A DNA stretch of 5,310 nucleotides from Sphingobacteriales bacterium (lineage in GTDB: Bacteria > Bacteroidota > Bacteroidia > Chitinophagales > Chitinophagaceae). Positions 1 through 5,310 of this stretch are shown here, piece after piece. Numbering within the stretch: position 1 is the stretch's first letter; each line of letters begins with the position of its first letter. The notes beneath the pieces were generated by a model. That model searched no databases. It had not been told where the DNA came from and worked only from the letters and a program-made list of their open reading frames with translations. Location of the stretch: NCBI GenBank assembly GCA_947472965.1, contig CANJEF010000114.1:1-5310 (forward strand). Direction: 5' to 3'. Made by a program: the position numbers and the translations under genes.

Positions 1-1083
1 CCCTTCTGTCTACTTGATTATTTCCCAAAAGACTTTTTATGCGTGATCGATGAAAGTCACCAAACCATCCCGCAAATCAGCGGCATGTACGGTGGTGACA
101 GAAGTAGGAAGATGGTCCTGGTTGATTATGGATTTCGTTTGCCTGCAGCACTGGATAACAGACCTCTCAATTTCAATGAGTTTGAAAACATGATTAATCA
201 AGTAATATTCGTGTCTGCAACGCCGGGCGAATATGAACTGCAAAAAACGGAAGGGGTGGTTGTTGAACAGGTAGTAAGACCAACCGGTTTACTTGACCCT
301 CCAATTGAAGTGAGGCCAAGTTCTAACCAAGTGGATGATCTGCTGGATGAAATTGACAAGACTGTAAAAAAAGGCGATCGTGTACTTGTAACAACCCTTA
401 CAAAAAGAATGGCCGAAGAGATGGACAAGTACCTTCAACGCATCAATATAAAATCAAAATACATCCACAGTGATGTTGATACACTCGAAAGAGTTGAAAT
501 ACTCAGACAATTAAGACTAGGTGAAATTGACGTGTTGGTGGGTGTGAACTTACTTAGGGAAGGGTTGGACCTTCCAGAAGTTTCACTCGTTGCCATTCTT
601 GATGCCGACAAGGAAGGGTTTTTAAGAAATGAGAGATCACTTACACAAACCGCCGGCAGGGCAGCAAGAAATGTTGATGGGAGGGTTATTTTTTATGCAG
701 ATAAGATGACAGGCAGCATGCAAAGAACCATCGATGAAACAACCCGCAGAAGGGAAAAACAGGTTGAGTTCAATATCAAAAATAACATCACCCCAAAAAC
801 CATCTCGAAAAGCAAAGAACAGGTGTTTGCGCAAACCGCCGTGTTGGAAATTAAAGGCTTTGATGAATACAGTACCCTGATCGCAACAACAGAAGACAAC
901 GCAAGCACCATTGCTGCGGAAGAACAAGCTGAATACCTGACCATCCCACAAGTGGAGAAAAATATTGCCAAACTGAAGAAAAACATGGCAAAAGCTGCGC
1001 GGGACCTGGATTTTATGGAAGCAGCAAGATTGCGTGACTTGATGCTGGAATCGAAAAAGAAACTTGAAGAGATGAGCAAGTAA
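1..1083 (+). CDS. uvrB: UvrABC system protein B (UvrB), C-terminal part; 5' end outside the window
   Basis: UvrB is the cytoplasmic damage-verification ATPase/helicase of nucleotide excision repair: UvrA loads it on DNA and it recruits the UvrC nuclease. The frame is open from base 1 and gives 360 residues, roughly the last 54% of a usual ~670-residue UvrB, so the true start lies upstream and the GTG at 43 is an internal Val. Visible in fragment numbering: the Walker B/motif II sequence VIDESH (residues 15-20), the [10 protein letters not shown] segment just after it, motif [12 protein letters not shown] (71-79), helicase motif V around [14 protein letters not shown] (about 181-193), motif [11 protein letters not shown] (216-224), the YAD (232-234) and RRR (249-251) signatures of the UvrB-specific domain, a poorly conserved acidic linker (about 274-314), and a C-terminal UVR coiled-coil motif (about 317-356) that contacts UvrC. 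All expected motifs are intact and the stop is TAA. Its function has no obvious link to the genes downstream. Confidence 0.97.
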   Translation, partial: PFCLLDYFPKDFLCVIDESHQTIPQISGMYGGDRSRKMVLVDYGFRLPAALDNRPLNFNEFENMINQVIFVSATPGEYELQKTEGVVVEQVVRPTGLLDPPIEVRPSSNQVDDLLDEIDKTVKKGDRVLVTTLTKRMAEEMDKYLQRINIKSKYIHSDVDTLERVEILRQLRLGEIDVLVGVNLLREGLDLPEVSLVAILDADKEGFLRNERSLTQTAGRAARNVDGRVIFYADKMTGSMQRTIDETTRRREKQVEFNIKNNITPKTISKSKEQVFAQTAVLEIKGFDEYSTLIATTEDNASTIAAEEQAEYLTIPQVEKNIAKLKKNMAKAARDLDFMEAARLRDLMLESKKKLEEMSK

Positions 1084-1180
1084 TCGTCTCAAGAAATTTT
1101 ATATCCCTGGCAAATAGTTTAGAACCCCCATTACCATTGTTGCCCTTTTTTAGTTAAATTCATACACTAAACACATCCTG

Positions 1181-2998
1181 ATGCTCATAAGAAAATATCT
1201 GATTGTATCATTAGCCCTTTTATGCTTGAATAGCGCCTTTGCGCAAAAGCTAAAACCCATTCTACAAGAATTTCCGTTGAATTCAATGGAGGCTTTTAAA
1301 ACCCCTTCCGCCAATTGGAAAATAGTTGGTGAAGTATATGGAAGGCATGCAGACACTGCTTTGGGGTTTTCAAAAGGAAATGGAATTTTACTAAACGATT
1401 TCAATAAATCATTTGCTTATAAAGGCACACCTTATCACCTATCCACCAACATGGAACATGGTGACATCTATCTTGAATTCGACCTGATGATTCCCAAAGG
1501 ATCTAATTCAGGCATTTACCTTCAGTCGAGGTATGAAATTCAAATAAACGACAGTTGGGGCGTGAAAATTCCCACATTCAGTGACATGGGTGGGATTTAT
1601 GAAAGATGGAAAAATGATAAAGGATTCGAAGGAAATGCGCCATTGAAAAATGCATGCGCTGCACCAGGACTATGGCAGCATATGGAAATTTCTTTTCAAG
1701 CACCTCGCTTCGATGCAAACGGAAATAAAACGATGCCGGCAAAATTCAATTTTGTAAAACTCAATGGAATTACACTACACGAAAACATTTTTGTAAGCGG
1801 ACCAACACGTGCAGCAATTGCCGAAGATGAAAAAAAATTAGCTCCACTCATGATTCAAGGTGACCATGGAATGATTGCAATCAGAAATTTTCGTTATGCC
1901 CCCCAAGAAGAATTGAATGTAACGGTATCTGACCTAACCTATAAATATTATGAGAAAACAGCAAAGACACTAGAAGAAGCAGCCAAGACAAAACCAACCA
2001 GTGAAGGAAAAGCGAAAGCAATCGATTCAAGACTTGCTTCAGCAAAAGACAACTACTTTTTACTATTCGAAGGAAAATTAAATATTGAGGAAGAAGGCGA
2101 CTATCTTCTTTCATCCATATTTACCGGAGATGGAGGACTTATCATAGATGGAGATACTGTAATACCAAAGGGATGGACATTCATTGGAGCATTTCCATTT
2201 GATGGGAAAAAAATGATGACAAAAGGTGCTCATGATTTTAAACTTTATGTAAACAAGGAAGTGGGATGGGCAAGATCTGGTATGTCATTAACCATCGAAA
2301 AAGCAAACAGCAAAACCGTTGCATTACAAGCACCTGCATCCCTGCCTGAAAGGGCACCAGCTCCTCTTATCAATATTAGATCAAACAAAGAACCTGAATT
2401 AATTAGGTCGTTCATGTTCCACCAAAAGAAAAAACTTACACACGTAATCTCTGTTGGAGATCCTTCACAAGTGCACTATTCATATAACCTGCTGCAAGGA
2501 GCAATGTTATATGCGTGGAAAGGGGATTACCTAAATGCCACCGACATGTGGTATGAGCGTGGTGAACCACAAACATCATCACCAATGGGAGCAAGCATAA
2601 ACCTTCCAGGAATTTGTCCGGTTTTTGAAAGGAACAATGCCACTGACTCAATTGAAAATTATAAATACAACGGATATGTTCTCAACGAACAACGATACCC
2701 TGTATTTTCTTATGCGTATAAAAACTTTAAAATAGAAGATAAAATCATTCCTACTGAAAAAGGGAAAGGCTTGAATAGAACCATCGATGTACAAGGTGAA
2801 GGCAAAGACAAACTCATGATTAGAATTGCACAGGGGAAATCAATAAAATTGTTGGGTAACGGTTTATACAGCATTGATGACCAAACATATTATGTACAAA
2901 CAACAGCTGGAGAAATTCCAACAATAGAAAGCCACAATGGTCAACAAGTTTTAATAACGCCTGCAAAACAAAAATTAAGCTACCAACTAATTTGGTAA
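1181..2998 (+). CDS. Secreted DUF1080 (3-keto-disaccharide hydrolase-like) protein with PA14-like and unassigned C-terminal domains
   Basis: This is a 605-aa exported protein. The start is supported by a good Sec signal peptide: basic MLIRK, a hydrophobic core at residues 6-17, and a signal peptidase I site AFA|Q (cut after A21); there is no lipobox. Residues about 29-242 match DUF1080 (PF06439, 3-keto-disaccharide hydrolase; often labelled 'GH16-like'), a concanavalin-type beta-sandwich. Typical family stretches are GDIYLEFDLMIPKGSNSGIYLQ (92-113; segment positions only approximate), RYEIQINDSWG (117-127), GGIYERW (137-143), LWQHMEI (164-170) and a closing IAIRNFRY (232-239). A Lys/Ala-rich, probably helical linker (about 255-290) leads to a PA14-like beta domain (about 290-375) with FEGKLNIEEEGDYLL and DGGLIIDGDTVI. 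Residues about 395-605 form a further domain I cannot name, with VGDPSQVHYSYNLLQGAMLYAW (425-446) and DMWYERGEPQTS. Characterised DUF1080 relatives cleave 3-keto-glycosides; activity here is inferred, and a binding role is equally possible. It lies 60 bp before the propeller-cupredoxin gene, likely in the same operon. Confidence 0.85.
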   Translation: MLIRKYLIVSLALLCLNSAFAQKLKPILQEFPLNSMEAFKTPSANWKIVGEVYGRHADTALGFSKGNGILLNDFNKSFAYKGTPYHLSTNMEHGDIYLEFDLMIPKGSNSGIYLQSRYEIQINDSWGVKIPTFSDMGGIYERWKNDKGFEGNAPLKNACAAPGLWQHMEISFQAPRFDANGNKTMPAKFNFVKLNGITLHENIFVSGPTRAAIAEDEKKLAPLMIQGDHGMIAIRNFRYAPQEELNVTVSDLTYKYYEKTAKTLEEAAKTKPTSEGKAKAIDSRLASAKDNYFLLFEGKLNIEEEGDYLLSSIFTGDGGLIIDGDTVIPKGWTFIGAFPFDGKKMMTKGAHDFKLYVNKEVGWARSGMSLTIEKANSKTVALQAPASLPERAPAPLINIRSNKEPELIRSFMFHQKKKLTHVISVGDPSQVHYSYNLLQGAMLYAWKGDYLNATDMWYERGEPQTSSPMGASINLPGICPVFERNNATDSIENYKYNGYVLNEQRYPVFSYAYKNFKIEDKIIPTEKGKGLNRTIDVQGEGKDKLMIRIAQGKSIKLLGNGLYSIDDQTYYVQTTAGEIPTIESHNGQQVLITPAKQKLSYQLIW

Positions 2999-3012
2999 AT
3001 CAAATGCCAATA

Positions 3013-3039
3013 ATTGAACACTTGAAAAATTTAATTTTA
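3013..3039 (+). promoter_or_regulatory. Weak candidate Bacteroidota-type promoter before the propeller-cupredoxin gene
   Basis: Inside the 60-bp gap, TTG at 3013-3015 is followed after 16 bp by TAATTTTA (3032-3039), which differs from the Bacteroidota -7 consensus TAnnTTTG only at the last base. Transcription would start about 15 bases before the ATG at 3059. The region is very AT-rich, so a chance match is easy, and read-through from the gene upstream would also explain expression. No Shine-Dalgarno sequence is seen before this ATG, which is usual in Bacteroidota. Confidence 0.2.
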
Positions 3040-3058
3040 AATAAATAATTCCGGCCAA

Positions 3059-5047
3059 ATGCTACCAAATAAAAAATCATTACAACTCATATTCATCTTT
3101 TCATTTGCTGTGTATTTTTCTTTTTCACAAAAAAATACGGTTCAATCTGAAAAAGATTTCTACTCAATAAAAACAATCGCCATACCTGAAGAAGTAAAAC
3201 TTGAAGTAGGTGGTATCGCAGTATTACCAGATGGAAGAATTGCTGCATCCACAAGAAGGGGCGAAATATGGATTATCCAAAATGCCTACGGAAATGGATC
3301 TCCACATTTCACACGATTTGCATCGGGCATGCATGAGGTGCTAGGACTTGCTTATAGAGATGGCATATTCTATTGCACACAACGTGGTGAGCTTACTAAA
3401 ATTGAAGACAAGGATGGCGATGGAAGGGCTGATTCATATACACCAATAACATTGTTCCAATTAAGTGGCAACTACCATGAATACGCATACGGACCTGTAT
3501 TTGACAAGAATGGTGAAATGTTTGTAACCCTCAATGTTGCCTGGGTTGGATATGGTGATGGATTGGGTAAATGGCACGGATGGCTTTTAAAAGTGAAAGA
3601 CGATGGTGTGATTGAACCCATTGCAACAGGACTTCGTTCCCCTGCAGGTTTCACCATTAATAGCAACAACGATATTTTCTATGCAGAAAACCAAGGTGAC
3701 TGGGTTGGTAGCGGTCGTGTAACACATCTGGAAAAAGGTGACTTCGCTGGAAATGCTGGCGGACTTAATTGGACAAAAGAACCTGAATCACCATTGAAAC
3801 TGACAAAAGAAGATTTGAAAATTGTTGACAACGGACAACCCATGCACGAAGCAGCCAAAAAAATAAAGGAACTGAAATTACCTGCCGTTTGGTTTCCACA
3901 CACACTGATGGGTATATCTACAGCAGATATTATTGAAGACCAAACTAGTGGTGCCTTTGGTCCTTTTACCGGACAATATTTCGTTGCAGATCAAGGACAT
4001 TCAAAAATCATGCGGATGTCTTTGGAAAAAGTGAAAGGCAAATACCAGGGAGCCTGTTATCCTTTTTATGAAGGTTTTGCATCTGGGTTATTGCGTTTGA
4101 GATGGGGACTTGATGGATCTCTTTTTGCTGGTATGACCAGCAGGGGATGGGCGAGTACAGGAACAGCTGAATATGCTTTGCAGCGTCTCGTATGGAATGG
4201 TGAAACACCTTTCGAAATGAAAGCCTTGCATGCCTTGCCAGATGGAATTGAAGTTGAATTTACAAGTCCTGCTAAACCTGCGCAGATTAAAAATGCCATG
4301 AACTATGCCCTGAATAGCTTTACCTATGAATACCACCATGAATATGGTAGTCCAATTATCAACAACCGTGAAAGAAAGATAATAGGCATTATCCCGTCTG
4401 AAGACGGAATGAAAGTGAAACTGATTTTAGATAGCTTGATTGAAGGATATATTCATGAAATAAAAATTCAGGGAATAGAATCTAAAGAAGACAAGGCACT
4501 GCTTCATAATACAGCCTATTATACCATGAATAATATTCCTGAAGGAAATAAAACAATCCTGAAGGAAGAGGAAAAAGTGAAGATGATGCATCAAATGGAT
4601 AAAACCATGCCTGTGACAAAACCCACAGCTCCAACAAAGAAAAGACAAAATACAATGCCTGCTGATTGGAAGCAACCTGATAGGGTGTTACAACTTGGAA
4701 CGAAGCCAGGACTAAAATTTGATATTGCAAATTTTGAAATTAAAGCAGGATCAAAAGTCCGCCTGGTCTTCAATAACAATGATGACATGACACACAATGT
4801 GGTTATTGTTACCCCAGGATCTGCAGATGAAATTGGCAACCTTGCCCTTCAGCTTGGGCTGAAAGGTTCGCAAATGAATTACGTGCCAAACTCAGCAAAA
4901 GTACTTTTTCATACAGGCCTTCTACAACCAGATGCATCAGAATCAATTTATTTTGTAGCACCAAGTAAACCAGGAGAATATATGTTCATCTGTTCTTACC
5001 CTGGCCATGCTGCTGTTATGAGAGGGATTATAAAAATCGTGCCCTAA
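3059..5047 (+). CDS. Secreted glucose/sorbosone dehydrogenase-like beta-propeller fused to an auracyanin/azurin-type blue-copper domain
   Basis: This is a 662-aa exported protein. The signal peptide (MLPNKK, then a hydrophobic stretch at 8-22) has a probable cut SFS|Q after S23. Residues about 40-390 resemble the glucose/sorbosone dehydrogenase (GSDH) beta-propeller family: blade motifs such as GGIAVLPDGRIAASTRRGEIW (51-71), a Ca-binding-like DKDGDGRAD loop (117-125), GPVFDKNGEMFVT (145-157), GLRSPAGFTINSNNDIFYAENQGDW (191-215) and RLRWGLDGSLFAG (346-358). Residues about 393-495 look like an Ig-like beta domain (GIEVEFTSPAKP to TAYYTMNNIP). A charged, Met-containing linker (about 500-540) leads to a cupredoxin domain (about 541-662). 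This has THNVV (H579) and CSYPGHAAVM (C645, H650, M654), so the four type-1 copper ligands are present with azurin-like C-x4-H-x3-M spacing. There is no CxxCH, so no haem c. The family suggests a periplasmic or extracellular sugar oxidoreductase with a built-in electron carrier; substrate and cofactor cannot be read from the sequence, and some such propellers may not be catalytic. An annotation pipeline would probably call it an auracyanin-family protein. Confidence 0.87.
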   Translation: MLPNKKSLQLIFIFSFAVYFSFSQKNTVQSEKDFYSIKTIAIPEEVKLEVGGIAVLPDGRIAASTRRGEIWIIQNAYGNGSPHFTRFASGMHEVLGLAYRDGIFYCTQRGELTKIEDKDGDGRADSYTPITLFQLSGNYHEYAYGPVFDKNGEMFVTLNVAWVGYGDGLGKWHGWLLKVKDDGVIEPIATGLRSPAGFTINSNNDIFYAENQGDWVGSGRVTHLEKGDFAGNAGGLNWTKEPESPLKLTKEDLKIVDNGQPMHEAAKKIKELKLPAVWFPHTLMGISTADIIEDQTSGAFGPFTGQYFVADQGHSKIMRMSLEKVKGKYQGACYPFYEGFASGLLRLRWGLDGSLFAGMTSRGWASTGTAEYALQRLVWNGETPFEMKALHALPDGIEVEFTSPAKPAQIKNAMNYALNSFTYEYHHEYGSPIINNRERKIIGIIPSEDGMKVKLILDSLIEGYIHEIKIQGIESKEDKALLHNTAYYTMNNIPEGNKTILKEEEKVKMMHQMDKTMPVTKPTAPTKKRQNTMPADWKQPDRVLQLGTKPGLKFDIANFEIKAGSKVRLVFNNNDDMTHNVVIVTPGSADEIGNLALQLGLKGSQMNYVPNSAKVLFHTGLLQPDASESIYFVAPSKPGEYMFICSYPGHAAVMRGIIKIVP

Positions 5048-5052
5048 GATCA

Positions 5053-5310
5053 ATGGAAGAAAGACATTACAATTGGTTTAGTCCTTCACTTCGAAAGGAA
5101 ATGCCATTGAGTGTATATGGATATTATGGTTTCGCTTTGTTGATGATACCAACAGCAGCGGCTGATTATCTGGAATACAAACGATTTGGTCTGATTGATG
5201 AACTGGCACCACTTATTGATGCAGGAAAAATAAAAGTGTTTTCCATCAATAGCATCAATATGGAAAGTTGGATGAATAAGCAAATGGATGGTGCCCATAA
5301 GGCAATCAGA
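5053..5310 (+). CDS. Esterase-family alpha/beta-hydrolase, N-terminal part; 3' end outside the window
   Basis: From the ATG at 5053 the frame stays open to the last base, giving 86 residues that begin MEERHYNWFSPSLRKEMPLS. The pattern W-F-S-P-S-L-x-x-E-M followed by VYGYYGFALLMIPTAAADYLEY (21-42) and IKVFSINSINMESW (60-73) resembles the start of 'putative esterase' proteins (PF00756-like, esterase D/Fes type): a first strand, an oxyanion-side loop and a second strand. The catalytic Ser (G-x-S-x-G) and the Asp and His would lie past the window, so activity cannot be confirmed. There is no signal peptide, which suggests a cytoplasmic enzyme, unlike the two genes before it. The start is only 5 bp after the previous stop, pointing to co-transcription and perhaps translational coupling. 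No clear Shine-Dalgarno sequence precedes it. Confidence 0.75.
   Translation, partial: MEERHYNWFSPSLRKEMPLSVYGYYGFALLMIPTAAADYLEYKRFGLIDELAPLIDAGKIKVFSINSINMESWMNKQMDGAHKAIR

Noticed and set aside
646..672. UvrB motif VI reads QTAGRAARN rather than the commoner QTIGRAARN
   Set aside because: The Ala variant is a common lineage difference and the arginine residues are kept; not a sign of altered function.
637..1092. Long minus-strand open frames opposite uvrB (151 and 128 codons)
   Set aside because: They lie entirely antisense to a strongly conserved gene and their translations are Phe/Ser/Cys-rich low-quality sequence, typical of shadow frames.
1137..1162. Possible Bacteroidota promoter before the DUF1080 gene: TTG (1137-1139), 15 bp, TAAATTCA (1155-1162)
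   Set aside because: The -7 box matches only TA..TT of TAnnTTTG and the spacing is short. A promoter probably does lie in this 97-bp gap, but this match is too weak to call.
1084..1180. Searched the uvrB downstream gap for a rho-independent terminator
   Set aside because: There is a T-run (CCCTTTTTTAG near 1143-1153) but no GC-rich stem before it.
3025..3050. AT-rich near-palindrome (AAATTTAATTTTAAAT) in the gap before the propeller gene
   Set aside because: It is pure A/T and imperfect; expected by chance in AT-rich intergenic DNA and not a credible operator or terminator.
4066..4839. Cluster of overlapping minus-strand open frames of 66-83 codons opposite the propeller-cupredoxin gene
   Set aside because: They are antisense to well-supported domains, overlap one another, and show no recognisable protein features.

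Overview
This looks like a chromosomal stretch from a member of the Bacteroidota, possibly Chitinophagales-like. The reasons are the AT-rich composition, the lack of clear Shine-Dalgarno sequences before the starts, and the secreted DUF1080 and auracyanin-type proteins that are common in that phylum. Assignment below phylum is a guess. All four genes are on the + strand and there is almost no non-coding DNA.

Layout: (1) positions 1-1083 hold the C-terminal half of uvrB, the damage-recognition helicase of nucleotide excision repair, cut only by the window edge. (2) A 97-bp gap follows, with no convincing terminator. (3) Positions 1181-2998 encode a secreted 605-aa protein: a DUF1080 (3-keto-disaccharide hydrolase / concanavalin-like) domain, a PA14-like domain, and a C-terminal domain I cannot name. 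(4) After 60 bp, positions 3059-5047 encode a secreted 662-aa protein: a glucose/sorbosone-dehydrogenase-like beta-propeller, an Ig-like domain, a Met/His-containing linker and an azurin/auracyanin-type blue-copper domain with a full ligand set. (5) Only 5 bp later, at 5053, an esterase-family alpha/beta-hydrolase begins and runs off the window end.

uvrB is ordinary housekeeping DNA. The three genes after it look like one transcription unit (gaps of 60 and 5 bp, same strand). The first two products are exported and have domain types linked to sugar binding, oxidation or hydrolysis. A reasonable but unproven reading is extracytoplasmic handling of a glycoside or sugar derivative, with a propeller oxidoreductase passing electrons to its own tethered copper domain and a DUF1080 partner binding or cleaving the (keto)sugar. 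No mobile element, RNA gene, CRISPR array or pseudogene was seen.
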